64,000 bases of DNA, taken from an uncultured Paracoccaceae bacterium (GTDB lineage Bacteria; Pseudomonadota; Alphaproteobacteria; Rhodobacterales; Rhodobacteraceae). Both the position numbers and the translations under genes were made by a program. Positions 8,782-17,743 of the stretch are shown here, piece after piece. Location: positions 124,001 to 188,000 of the forward strand of contig CALKXV010000009.1 in NCBI GenBank assembly GCA_938005545.1, given 5' to 3'. The notes beneath the pieces were generated by a model that saw nothing but the letters and a program-made list of their open reading frames with translations, ran no database searches and was not told the origin of the DNA. Every line of letters starts with the position of its first letter. Position 1 is the stretch's first letter.

Positions 8782-9041
8782 GGCCCGGTCCCGCCAAAGG
8801 CGGGTGAAACGTCCAGTGGACGTTTCAAGGGCCGAACGCGCGGAGCGCGAGGACGCGTCGTCGGGAGACGACATCTTCCCCGGTCGGTCAGAGTGATGAG
8901 CCGACTCCGCAGATGCTTTGCATCCGCTCTGTCGGTTCCGCGATTGCACGCAATCGCTCTAGGGAGCGCCCGGCACGAGGGCGGGAAGCGAAGCGCCCGC
9001 CCTGGGGGCGGGTCGGGCGCTGCCCGGCGTAAACGCCGGGC
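8782..9041. repeat. Array of about nine consecutive hairpins (palindrome-rich element)
   Basis: In the 490-bp gap between csp and the DUF2971 gene there is no credible coding frame; 260 bp consist almost wholly of perfect short inverted repeats. CCCGCC/GGCGGG (8790-8804) and GAAACGTCC/GGACGTTTC (8806-8826) are enclosed by GGCCC/GGGCC (8782-8786 with 8829-8833). Then come CGCGC/GCGCG (8837-8849), GTCGTC/GACGAC with a GGGA loop (8857-8872), GATGC/GCATC (8912-8924), GCGATTG/CAATCGC (8940-8957), AGCGCCCG/CGGGCGCT (8965-8972 with 9014-9021) enclosing CCCGCCC/GGGCGGG (8996-9012), and GCCCGGCG/CGCCGGGC (9022-9041). The remaining 9042-9134 shows nothing. It resembles the REP-like intergenic elements of Rhodobacteraceae. 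Confidence 0.75.
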
Positions 9042-9134
9042 GGGATTTTTGCGGGTTTTGTAGAGTGGGGAATACCCCATGTTTGCAGGAGCAATCGAAT
9101 TGCATGGGAGGCACACCTGCATTACGCAATTGTA

Positions 9135-9995
9135 CTAAGCCGCTACTTTTGACAACGAAAAACTGTTCGGATCGAGAATGCATCGCGAAAGATGAACTTT
9201 CTCGCCAACTATCTCTCTAACGAGCGTCTCGTCTTCCCTTGAAATCCTCGCACCAAGCGTTACCTCTTTTAGCGATAGGCAGGACGACGACTCATATCCA
9301 TTTCCGCAACGGGCCGGTTTCTGGAGTCTCCATTCACACTCATATGACCAATGATTTGATTTATGTAGCACATAGGCAAGAAACGCGTCATCGCCTTGCT
9401 TCCTTTGAGCCGCAGTTAACTTTTTACTTTTTCTGCTCATCCAAGTAAGAATATCAATTGTGCTTATCTGAAGCCTTTTGTCCGAGTACTCAATATCGAG
9501 AGGCGGATCGTCTCCCGCAATGGCAATTGCATCCGGATCAAGTTCGAAATTTAACACTACCCCTTTGTGAGAATTCGAATAATGGGCCCACATAAGGGGA
9601 TTGTCCCAATTCTCGGAAAAACAAACAATCCGATGTTCATTTCTCATTCGTTCATGATGTGAATGCAATATCGGTAACGCTCTCCGTATATTTTCAAAGG
9701 AAACCGTCATTTTTTCTTTGAGAAGTTTCTTTCCCAATTTACCGTTTGGAAGTCTCTCTTTGGCCTTGTCAGAGTCGACAATGTACTTTCGGCCAAGTCC
9801 CTTATAGAATTTATATATTTCGCCAGCCGGAGACTTCTCGTAAACTGGATTACAGTCAAAGGGATCATTCATTTCGCTTATTGATACAAAGTAATGCTCT
9901 CCTTGCATTGCTCTTCGCAGTTCATCGGCGAAGTGAATTGAGCCGCAAGACCGGTATCTATAAAATCGACTTGGATAATCTTTTAGATTCGCCAT
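9135..9995 (-). CDS. DUF2971 family protein, probable accessory gene
   Basis: A 286-residue protein with the DUF2971 hallmark VCFSENWDNPLMWAHYS (from about residue 122) followed by KGVVLNFE, and an N-terminal YRYRS segment. The biochemical function of the family is unknown; its members occur sporadically and often in variable chromosomal regions. Base composition is visibly more AT-rich than every neighbour, and codons such as AGA, ATA and TTA are frequent, which suggests recent acquisition. It lies between the hairpin array and thyX, with its ATG at 9995, upstream of no partner gene. I do not assign a role. Confidence 0.8.
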   Translation of the reverse strand: MANLKDYPSRFYRYRSCGSIHFADELRRAMQGEHYFVSISEMNDPFDCNPVYEKSPAGEIYKFYKGLGRKYIVDSDKAKERLPNGKLGKKLLKEKMTVSFENIRRALPILHSHHERMRNEHRIVCFSENWDNPLMWAHYSNSHKGVVLNFELDPDAIAIAGDDPPLDIEYSDKRLQISTIDILTWMSRKSKKLTAAQRKQGDDAFLAYVLHKSNHWSYECEWRLQKPARCGNGYESSSCLSLKEVTLGARISREDETLVREIVGEKVHLSRCILDPNSFSLSKVAA

Positions 9996-10001
9996 TTAGC
10001 C

Positions 10002-10922
10002 TCAACCGTCAGCAACCCCCATAAACTCCCGCCATTCCCCCTTGCTCATCCCCGACGTCTCCTGCGTGACCTCTTCCCCTGCCAGCATCTTCCGCAGGCA
10101 CTCAAGCGCTTTGCCGCTCAAATTTGCGCCGCCCATGCGGTAGTCCTCGAATGCGCCATAGGCATAGGGCACCCAGTCTTTGACGAGGCGGCACATTTCT
10201 TCGGCGTAGACCCGGATTTCGTATTGGGCGTGGGCGTCGGCGCGCAGGCGCAGGAAGTGGAAGAGGTTGTGGAGGTCAACTTTCCAGTACCATTGGGTAT
10301 AGATGTTGGCGGGCAGGTTCATGCGGGCGAGCTCTCGGGCGAGGCCCTGCTGGCCGTCTTGGGAGATCATGTCTTCGTAGTGGTCATAGGCGCGGGATGC
10401 GTCGTCGCGCAGGTAGTCGAGGACGCGTTGTGCTTCTTCGCCTTCCAGCGCCTCACCCCGGCCCTGATTGTTGGTTGTGGATTGGGCGGCCAGGTCTTCG
10501 GCGCGCGGGATGTAGAATTCGCGGTCGAGGATCGAGTAGCGGGCGGAGTATTCGTTGACGTTGGCGGTGCGGTGGCGGATCCACTGGCGGGCGACAAAGA
10601 CGGGGAGTTTGACGTGGAATTTGACTTCGCACATTTCAAACGGGGTAGAGTGCCAGTGGCGCATGAGGTAGCGGATCAGGCCTTCGTCGTTTGAGACGGC
10701 TTTGGTGCCTTTGCCATAAGACACGCGGGCGGATTGGGTGATGGCCGCATCGTCGCCCATGTAGTCGATGACGCGGACGAAGCCGTGATCAAGGACGGGG
10801 TTGATCGTGTAGAGGTGTCTTTCCATGCCGGGAGCCACAGCGCGCAGGGTGGGCTGCGGCGTTGATCGCATTTCGGCGATTTCTTCTTCCGGGGTCATCG
10901 GTGTGTCGTTTTCCATGTTCAT
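10002..10922 (-). CDS. thyX: Flavin-dependent thymidylate synthase
   Basis: Makes dTMP from dUMP with methylene-tetrahydrofolate, FAD and NADPH. The 306-residue protein carries the diagnostic ThyX motif [15 protein letters not shown], with further conserved segments [10 protein letters not shown] and [12 protein letters not shown]. The start at 10922 is chosen because GGAGG lies 5 nt upstream; a second ATG two codons on is possible, and the longer frame to 11120 is proline-rich filler. No thyA is visible. The plus strand here is strongly G-rich. Confidence 0.96.
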   Translation of the reverse strand: MNMENDTPMTPEEEIAEMRSTPQPTLRAVAPGMERHLYTINPVLDHGFVRVIDYMGDDAAITQSARVSYGKGTKAVSNDEGLIRYLMRHWHSTPFEMCEVKFHVKLPVFVARQWIRHRTANVNEYSARYSILDREFYIPRAEDLAAQSTTNNQGRGEALEGEEAQRVLDYLRDDASRAYDHYEDMISQDGQQGLARELARMNLPANIYTQWYWKVDLHNLFHFLRLRADAHAQYEIRVYAEEMCRLVKDWVPYAYGAFEDYRMGGANLSGKALECLRKMLAGEEVTQETSGMSKGEWREFMGVADG

Positions 10923-11065
10923 GCCTGCCTCCGCGCGATTCTGGTGCTTGTGCAGCATAGTGGGGATTGGGGGCGGCTCAACACCAGATGTTGGGGTGTG
11001 GATAAGTTGGGGATTGGCATTCGCGGACCTCGGGCTAGGATGCCGGGGACCAGTAGGAGAGCGAT

Positions 11066-11494
11066 ATGGGCATTGAGTATTTGCACACGATGGTGCGGGT
11101 GAAGGATTTGGAGGCGTCAAAGGCGTTTTACGAGCTTTTGGGGTTGGAGGAGTCGCGGCGGATTGATCATGAGGGCGGGCGGTTTACGCTGTTGTTCATG
11201 TCGCCTCCGGGGCAGGAGAATGCGGCGGTTGAGCTGACGTATAATTGGGACGGGGATGATGGGTTGCCGTCGGATTCGCGGCATTTTGGGCATTTGGCGT
11301 ATCGGGTGGATGATATCTACGCGACGTGCCAGCATTTGATGGACAATGGCGTGGTGATCAACCGGCCACCACGCGACGGGCATATGGCGTTTGTGCGTTC
11401 GCCCGACAATGTGTCGGTCGAGATTTTGCAGCGGGGCGATGATTTGCCGCCGGCAGAACCTTGGGCCAGCATGGAGAACACGGGTCACTGGTGA
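11066..11494 (+). CDS. gloA: Lactoylglutathione lyase (glyoxalase I)
   Basis: A 142-residue vicinal-oxygen-chelate metalloenzyme that isomerises the methylglyoxal-glutathione hemithioacetal. The expected metal ligands lie in YLHTMVR (H7), VELTYNW (E), FGHLAYRV (H) and VSVEIL (E). The stop overlaps the GTG of the following DUF1194 gene, so the three genes to 12911 form one translationally coupled run. Glyoxalase has no evident functional link to the DUF1194 proteins. Confidence 0.93.
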   Translation: MGIEYLHTMVRVKDLEASKAFYELLGLEESRRIDHEGGRFTLLFMSPPGQENAAVELTYNWDGDDGLPSDSRHFGHLAYRVDDIYATCQHLMDNGVVINRPPRDGHMAFVRSPDNVSVEILQRGDDLPPAEPWASMENTGHW

Positions 11495-12165
11495 ACCGGG
11501 TATTGCTGTGTCTGACGGCATGTGTGTTGCCGGGGCCAGCGGTGGCCTGTCGGTTGGCGCTTTTGCTGGCATTGGACGTGTCGTCATCGGTGGATGATCG
11601 GGAATATGCGCTTCAACGCAGTGGGTTGGCCGCTGCGTTGGTTGCGCCCGGGGTAGTTGCGGCGTTTCTTGAAACGCCGAACCCGGTGGCCATTGCTGCT
11701 TTTGAATGGAGCGGGCGATTTAATCAGCAGATCATTCTGCCGTGGTCTTTGGTGCATTCTGAAGCAGATTTGCTTGCGGCAGCCGGTGTGGTGGCGCGTA
11801 CCGAGCGGAATTCAAAGGGATTCCAAACCGCGCTTGGCCATGCATTGGGCTATGCGTCGCAGTATTTCGGCGAGGCGCCGGAGTGCGCGCGTCGAACAAT
11901 TGACGTGAGCGGCGACGGTGAAAGCAATCATGGGTTCCGGCCAGCCGACGCCTACCGCAGCTTTCCTTTGGGCGATGTGACGGTGAACGCTTTGGCCATT
12001 GGGCAATCTGTGGGGTTGGACAATCTGATTGTCTATTACCGCGGTGAGGTGATCCGAGGCCCCGGCGCTTTTGTTGAAGAAGCGCACAACTATATGGATT
12101 TTGAGCACGCCATGCGCCGGAAATTAGAACGCGAAGTGGCATCGTTGGTGATAGGTGGCCGGTGA
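11491..12165 (+). CDS. DUF1194 von Willebrand factor A-like secreted protein (copy 1)
   Basis: A 224-residue DUF1194 protein with a vWA-like fold. Starting at GTG 11491, which overlaps the gloA stop as GTGA, gives a clean signal peptide ([10 protein letters not shown] to AVAC). This is preferred over the ATG at 11461, which would put 10 hydrophilic residues first. A MIDAS-like D29-x-S31-x-S33 motif and the ISGDGE-type segment (DVSGDGESN) mark the fold. It is followed by a paralogue in the same operon. Function is unknown; an exported metal-dependent adhesion or scaffold role is only an inference from the fold. Confidence 0.85.
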   Translation: MNRVLLCLTACVLPGPAVACRLALLLALDVSSSVDDREYALQRSGLAAALVAPGVVAAFLETPNPVAIAAFEWSGRFNQQIILPWSLVHSEADLLAAAGVVARTERNSKGFQTALGHALGYASQYFGEAPECARRTIDVSGDGESNHGFRPADAYRSFPLGDVTVNALAIGQSVGLDNLIVYYRGEVIRGPGAFVEEAHNYMDFEHAMRRKLEREVASLVIGGR

Positions 12166-12911
12166 AGGTTTTGGTGTTGATCTTGGTTTTTGCGGCGGCC
12201 CCCGTTTCAGCGTGCCGTTTGGCATTGGCGATGGCGCTGGATGTCTCGGGTTCGGTCGATCAACAGGAATATCGCCAGCAAATGGACGGTTTGGCGCAGG
12301 CCTTGATCGATCAGGATGTGCAGAACGCATTTTTTGCGATGCCAGATGTGCCCGTGGCGGTTGCAGTCTATGAATGGTCGTCTTCATCGTACCAACGCTT
12401 GATCGTCGATTGGCGGTTGATGCGCACGCCAGACGATCTGCATCAGTTGGCGGGGCTGTTAACGTCTTGGGAACGCGCGGCGTCCCCGGAAGCGACAGGC
12501 ATTGGGGCCGCAATGGAATTCGGGAGGGATTTGTTGCGCGCCAATCCTGGCTGTTGGCAGGAAACTTTGGATATCGCAGGCGATGGCAAGAACAATGACT
12601 GGCCAATCCCGCGAGAATTACGACGGCTAGGGCTGCTGGCGGACATGCGTATCAATGCTTTGGTGATCGGCCGGGATGCCCAAGGCCAGGGACATGTCTC
12701 GCCACCCGAAGTCGGCGAACTTGCGGCGTATTTCCATGCGGAAATCATTCAAGGGCCGAACGCATTCGTAGAGGTGGCTTTGGGGTTTCAAGATTATGCG
12801 CGCGCGATGAAACGCAAGCTGTTGCGCGAACTGGCGACCCGCCCCTTGGGATCGCCATCACCTTTGCCACCGGTGCGACCCCGGTTCGCCGCTCGCAGCG
12901 TCGATCAGTAG
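12162..12911 (+). CDS. DUF1194 von Willebrand factor A-like secreted protein (copy 2)
   Basis: A 249-residue paralogue of the preceding gene, aligning over the whole vWA-like domain. It has a signal peptide (MKVLVLILVF to VSA), MIDAS-like D27-x-S29-x-S31, and DIAGDGKNND in the place of DVSGDGESN. It starts at GTG 12162, overlapping the previous stop by 4 bp. A proline-rich tail of about 20 residues is unique to this copy. Its 3' end overlaps the convergent ldtR-like gene by 7 bp. The tandem pair most likely arose by duplication. Confidence 0.87.
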   Translation: MKVLVLILVFAAAPVSACRLALAMALDVSGSVDQQEYRQQMDGLAQALIDQDVQNAFFAMPDVPVAVAVYEWSSSSYQRLIVDWRLMRTPDDLHQLAGLLTSWERAASPEATGIGAAMEFGRDLLRANPGCWQETLDIAGDGKNNDWPIPRELRRLGLLADMRINALVIGRDAQGQGHVSPPEVGELAAYFHAEIIQGPNAFVEVALGFQDYARAMKRKLLRELATRPLGSPSPLPPVRPRFAARSVDQ

Positions 12912-13402
12912 ATGTAGCGGATTTGATCGCTCCAAAAACGCTCAACACGACCCAATTGTTCGTTCAGGGTCTGAAGATTATCGCCACCAACCATGACATC
13001 CTTATCCAGAATCTCGGACTGGCGTTGGAATAGATCAGACACCACCTTGTGCACATCGCGGCCCTTTTCTGTCAGTCGGACGCGAACGGACCGGCGATCA
13101 ATTTCGCAACGTTGATGGTGCATGAAGCCCATATCAACGAGCTTTTTCAGGTTATACGAAACGTTCGACCCCTGATAATACCCGCGCGACCGCAATTCGC
13201 CCGCGGTTACCTCGTTGTCGCCGATGTTGAATAACAAAAGGGCTTGCACCGCGTTGATTTCCAGAACCCCAAGACGTTCGAATTCGTCTTTGATGACATC
13301 CAGAAGAAGACGGTGAAGCCGTTCGATCATGGACAGACTGTCCAGATAGGTTTTTGCGTAATCGCTGCTGCCCTCTATTGGGACTGCTTGGTGCATACTC
13401 AT
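12905..13402 (-). CDS. ldtR: MarR-family regulator, LdtR-like
   Basis: A 165-residue winged-helix regulator. The recognition region YYQGSNVSYNLKKLVDMGF and the wing (CEIDRRSVRVRLTEKG) closely recall LdtR of Rhizobiales, which controls an L,D-transpeptidase and osmotic tolerance genes. GGAG lies 7 nt before the ATG at 13402, so the longer frame to 13459 is not used. No transpeptidase gene lies nearby, so the target set here is unknown and the LdtR name rests on sequence resemblance recalled from memory. Confidence 0.8.
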   Translation of the reverse strand: MSMHQAVPIEGSSDYAKTYLDSLSMIERLHRLLLDVIKDEFERLGVLEINAVQALLLFNIGDNEVTAGELRSRGYYQGSNVSYNLKKLVDMGFMHHQRCEIDRRSVRVRLTEKGRDVHKVVSDLFQRQSEILDKDVMVGGDNLQTLNEQLGRVERFWSDQIRYIY

Positions 13403-13481
13403 ACCGAAACTCCGGCCTATTGCTGCTGCTCGCAGACAGCTTTCGCCGAAATTTCCCAAGATTGAGTTAAAAATGGACTTT

Positions 13482-13727
13482 CTATTTTCGGAGGCGCGCG
13501 ATCAGGGCAGCGAAATGCGCCGGAGGAGCCTGTTGGCCACTGACCCATTTGTACAAATCCTGATCGTTTTCGCTTAGCATTTCTTCATATAGATCAAGGT
13601 CTTCATTCCCCAAAGACGCGCCGCTCGCGGCCCAAAACCCGCTGAGGATCAGGTCCATCTCTTTGATACCGCGACGCATGGATCGCATGCGCAGCCGTTT
13701 CAGACGGGTCGCGCGATCTTCGGTCAT
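13482..13727 (-). CDS. sdhE: Succinate dehydrogenase assembly factor 2 (FAD insertion)
   Basis: An 81-residue SdhE/Sdh5 protein that promotes covalent FAD attachment to SdhA. The RRGIKEMD motif (the RGxxE signature that contacts SdhA), the acidic YEEML segment and the length are all standard. Its ATG overlaps the stop of the upstream XRE regulator by 4 bp, so the two are co-translated. The sdh operon itself is outside the window. Confidence 0.93.
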   Translation of the reverse strand: MTEDRATRLKRLRMRSMRRGIKEMDLILSGFWAASGASLGNEDLDLYEEMLSENDQDLYKWVSGQQAPPAHFAALIARLRK

Positions 13728-14116
13728 GAGGGTTGGAGCGCCACTTTCTTCAGACGTTTTTCCAAAACACCCATGCGTTCTGCCGATTGCTGCATTTCGG
13801 TTTTTAGTTTGCGCATTTCGCCCAAAAGCTCGGTCAACTCAGGGCTTTCCGGTTCCGAGATTTCGGGCGCGCCCTGGCCTTCGCCGGTCAGCAACCACGA
13901 CATCGACACATCCAGAATACCCGATAGCATCTGAAGTTTGTTGGCACGCGGTTCACGCAGATCGTTTTCCCACCCTTCAAGCGTTTTCAGCGCAATTCCC
14001 ATGCGCCGGGCCAAAGTTTTCTGCGTCGCGCCTTGAGCTTCGCGGGCAGCGGCCAAACGATCCCCAAAGGTGGCGGCATCATCGGCATACCAGTTGCGGT
14101 CGGAAGTATCGTCCAT
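13724..14116 (-). CDS. XRE-family helix-turn-helix regulator
   Basis: About 130 residues: an N-terminal Cro/CI-type HTH (FGDRLAAAREAQGATQKTLA, ALKTLEGWENDLREP) to about residue 80, then a linker rich in E and P and a C-terminal coiled coil (about 95-125) that could mediate dimerisation. The start is uncertain: ATG 14116 is used, while TTG 14128 would add four residues, and neither has a clear ribosome-binding site. It is coupled to sdhE and divergent from the aminotransferase gene. Confidence 0.87.
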   Translation of the reverse strand: MDDTSDRNWYADDAATFGDRLAAAREAQGATQKTLARRMGIALKTLEGWENDLREPRANKLQMLSGILDVSMSWLLTGEGQGAPEISEPESPELTELLGEMRKLKTEMQQSAERMGVLEKRLKKVALQPS

Positions 14117-14169
14117 GTTGGTGTCCAATCGGGTTGCGAGCGGTGGGATCAGCTTCTATCAGGACATAA

Positions 14170-15396
<1,227 letters not shown>

Positions 15397-15407
15397 ACTT
15401 CACTGGC

Positions 15408-15890
15408 CTAGGACACCGGCTTGGGTGTTACCTGACCGGTGACACCATCCCACGCCTCCGGCGACAAGTCGCGCCCCAAAACGCGATCTGGATTTGTTGG
15501 CGGCGGCATGATGACGCCGGGCCTCGCCTCAAAACCATAGCGGCCATAGTAAGACGCATCCCCCACCAGAAGAACTCTGTCCCAGCCCTCGGCCCGCGCC
15601 AGGGCTTCTTCAATGAGATACCTGCCAAGCCCTTCACCCTGCCGTGTCGGATGCACCGCGACCGGGCCCAAAAGCAGCGTTGGCCGGTCACCGACGGCCA
15701 CAGGCCAGAACCGGATCGCACCGCCCAAAATCCCGCCTTCGTCGCGCGCAACAAGGCAGAGGTCAGCCACAGGCGGCACACCATCGCGCAGTCGGTAGGA
15801 CGACAAAGCCTCGCGCCCCGGTGCGAAACAAAGATCGAAAAGCGCCTCAACCTCCCACCAATCATCCGCATGTTCGACCCGAAGTTTCAA
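15408..15890 (-). CDS. GNAT-family N-acetyltransferase
   Basis: A 160-residue GNAT enzyme. The acetyl-CoA loop is at GPVAVHPTRQGEGLGRYLI (Q/RxxGxG/A motif), followed by DASYYGRYGF, which is typical of the YhbS-like branch. The substrate is unknown. It converges on the aminotransferase gene with an 11-bp gap and is divergent from the flavin reductase gene. Confidence 0.87.
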   Translation of the reverse strand: MKLRVEHADDWWEVEALFDLCFAPGREALSSYRLRDGVPPVADLCLVARDEGGILGGAIRFWPVAVGDRPTLLLGPVAVHPTRQGEGLGRYLIEEALARAEGWDRVLLVGDASYYGRYGFEARPGVIMPPPTNPDRVLGRDLSPEAWDGVTGQVTPKPVS

Positions 15891-15983
15891 GCGCCCCTGC
15901 TCCCTTCACGGCCAGTGCCGCTTGTTTCTGTTGGGGCGTTAGCACATAGGATATGCCAGAGACAAATCGCGAGGCTTTTTAAG

Positions 15984-16589
15984 ATGTTTTATCGACCTTC
16001 CGAGGGGCATGGGCTGCCGCACAATCCGTTCAACGCCATCGTGACGCCGCGCCCCATTGGCTGGATTTCAACCCGCAGTTCGGACGGTACCGAAAACCTT
16101 GCACCCTATTCGTTCTTTAACGCGATTGCCTATGTGCCGCCTCAGGTCATGTTTGCGTCGACCGGAACAAAGCCGGATCAGGATGGAAGCAAGGATTCGG
16201 TAACCAACATCCGCGACACAGGCGAATTCTGTGTGAACATTGTGGAATACGGAATGCGCAACGCGATGAATGTGTCTTCCAATGGATTCGAAAAGGGTGT
16301 GGACGAATTCGAACGGGCGGGCCTTGCGCGCGCGAATTGCGAAACGATTGCCTGTTCGCGGGTTGCTGCGGCACCTGCTGCTTTGGAATGCCGAATGACC
16401 CAGATCATCGACTTGAAAGGCGCCGCAAACATCCTTGTCCTTGGCGAAGTTGTCGGTATCCACATGCGCGACGATTGCGTCGTGGATGGGCGGTTTGATG
16501 TGTTGAAATACCAACCCTTAAGTCGGTTGGGATACCGGGACTATGCACGGGTCACGGATGTGTTTTCTTTGGCCCGTCCCGACGATTGA
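15984..16589 (+). CDS. Flavin reductase-like FMN-binding split-barrel protein
   Basis: A 201-residue protein of the flavin reductase family, starting MFYRPSEGHGLPHNPF. TPRPIGWISTRS and APYSFFNAIAYVPP are the characteristic FMN-contacting segments of this large NADH:FMN oxidoreductase-like group. The upstream frame to 15651 overlaps the GNAT gene antisense and is rejected; the ATG at 15984 matches the family N terminus. The partner monooxygenase, if any, is not adjacent. Confidence 0.88.
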   Translation: MFYRPSEGHGLPHNPFNAIVTPRPIGWISTRSSDGTENLAPYSFFNAIAYVPPQVMFASTGTKPDQDGSKDSVTNIRDTGEFCVNIVEYGMRNAMNVSSNGFEKGVDEFERAGLARANCETIACSRVAAAPAALECRMTQIIDLKGAANILVLGEVVGIHMRDDCVVDGRFDVLKYQPLSRLGYRDYARVTDVFSLARPDD

Positions 16590-16631
16590 CGTTGCTGGGT
16601 GCGCAAGGCAAGCGCATCCCGTCGAGCGGTG

Positions 16632-16663
16632 CGACAAAAAATGTCGTGCGCCGAAGGCGCTCA
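16632..16663 (+). repeat. Short structured repeat, family 1 copy A
   Basis: Two adjacent hairpins: CGACA/TGTCG with a five-A loop (16632-16646), then GCGCC/GGCGC with a GAA loop (16648-16660). A copy identical at 31 of 32 positions is at 47461-47492. Here it fills the convergent gap between the flavin reductase and DUF1178 genes, where a bidirectional transcript-end structure would make sense. Confidence 0.8.
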
Positions 16664-16669
16664 TTTTGA

Positions 16670-17107
16670 TTAATTGGTCTTTTGGCGCGGGATGAAGGGC
16701 AGCGGCATGGCGGGAACACCGTCTTCGATCAGCTTTTTCGCGTCTTCCGGGCGGGCCTGTCCGTGGATTGAACGATGCGGGCTATCGCCATCATGCATGG
16801 CGCGTGCTTCTTTGACGAAATTGTCTCCAACATAGTCCGAATTCTTTTCAACGTGGTCACGGATCGCCTTGATGGCCTGAGCCACTTCAGGATCGGGGCT
16901 TGCGGCCATTGGCTGGGATTCGACCACTTTTTTGGCTTTTCGCGAGGCGCGAACCGGCGGGGCCATTAAGTCTTTTGTGACATTCGAACTGTTGCACCCA
17001 GGACACAGCACATGACCCGAGGTTTGCAACAGGTCGAACTTTTTGTTCGATGCAAACCAGCTCTCAAAGCTGTGGCCGTTGTCGCATGTCAGTGAAAAAC
17101 AGATCAT
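16670..17107 (-). CDS. DUF1178 family protein
   Basis: A 145-residue DUF1178 protein with the N-terminal pattern MICFSLTCDNGHSFESWF and a VLCPGC zinc-ribbon-like pair, giving a likely Cys4 site from C3, C8, C35 and C38. The middle is basic and low in complexity, and the C terminus is conserved (AKKLIEDGVPAMPLPF). Function is unknown across proteobacteria. The ATG at 17107 is unambiguous. It is 64 bp downstream of the NUDIX gene on the same strand and may be cotranscribed with it. Confidence 0.87.
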   Translation of the reverse strand: MICFSLTCDNGHSFESWFASNKKFDLLQTSGHVLCPGCNSSNVTKDLMAPPVRASRKAKKVVESQPMAASPDPEVAQAIKAIRDHVEKNSDYVGDNFVKEARAMHDGDSPHRSIHGQARPEDAKKLIEDGVPAMPLPFIPRQKTN

Positions 17108-17171
17108 TCGGTATCCTTGCCCTTAGAAAAAGCTAAGTTCGTTTACAAATGATTTCAACGCGAAAGATAGT

Positions 17172-17654
17172 TTAAAGTCGGCCCGGATCGAAGTTTGCCA
17201 GAAGCACGCCCAATTCGGCATCATCGACCTTGCTGGCGGCTTTTTTTAGTGAAAACCACTTGCGGCGGCGTTCCCGTTTTTCCGGGTATGACCCACGCAG
17301 TTTTTTGACCTTCACAGGAAACACCGCAACGACGCATGGCATCTGACTGCCCGCTACCAACTCTTTGGTATAGCTATAAATTCCAAGGCAGGTCGGTTTC
17401 GATTTTCCTTCAACGCCGGCCTCTTCCCAGGCTTCGGTCAGGGCGGCGTCTGCGGGGGTTGCATTGTCTTGCGGCCAGCCTTTGGGAATGATCCAACGCT
17501 TGCGACGCCGCGACGTAACAAGAAGCACCTGAACCTCATTGGCACGTTTGCGCCAACACAAAGCACCAAACTGCGTACGCACACCGCGTTTCCCGCTGTC
17601 CGTCAGTTCGACTTTGCGTTGTTTGACGTCCGAAATGCCCATCGGTCCCTTCAT
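17172..17654 (-). CDS. NUDIX hydrolase, DIPP-like, with a degenerate NUDIX box
   Basis: A 160-residue NUDIX-fold protein beginning the fold at RTQFGALCWRK and with RWIIPKGWP before the NUDIX helix. The box reads G-x5-A-x7-TEAWEEAGV: the first glutamate is replaced by alanine and the usual arginine by threonine, while the metal-binding EExG glutamates remain. This resembles the diphosphoinositol-polyphosphate/dinucleotide branch. Activity is likely but the substrate is unknown. ATG 17642 is an alternative start. Confidence 0.83.
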   Translation of the reverse strand: MKGPMGISDVKQRKVELTDSGKRGVRTQFGALCWRKRANEVQVLLVTSRRRKRWIIPKGWPQDNATPADAALTEAWEEAGVEGKSKPTCLGIYSYTKELVAGSQMPCVVAVFPVKVKKLRGSYPEKRERRRKWFSLKKAASKVDDAELGVLLANFDPGRL

Positions 17655-17743
17655 GTGGCGGCCACACCCAAATTACCCACAGAACCTAACATCCTGAGGC
17701 AACCTTGAGAAGATCACGTTAAATCAAATGTTTGATGGAAGGG

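Noticed and set aside
8782-9041. CRISPR array
   Set aside because: The units are unrelated palindromes of different lengths with no regular spacers and no cas genes nearby.
8637-9122. 161-residue minus-strand frame across the hairpin array
   Set aside because: Its codons are dictated by inverted repeats and the peptide is Arg/Pro-rich filler; the DNA is better explained as a structured non-coding element.
10224-10694. 156-residue open frame on the plus strand over thyX
   Set aside because: It is the antisense shadow of thyX, low in complexity (G, V, E rich), with no ribosome-binding site.
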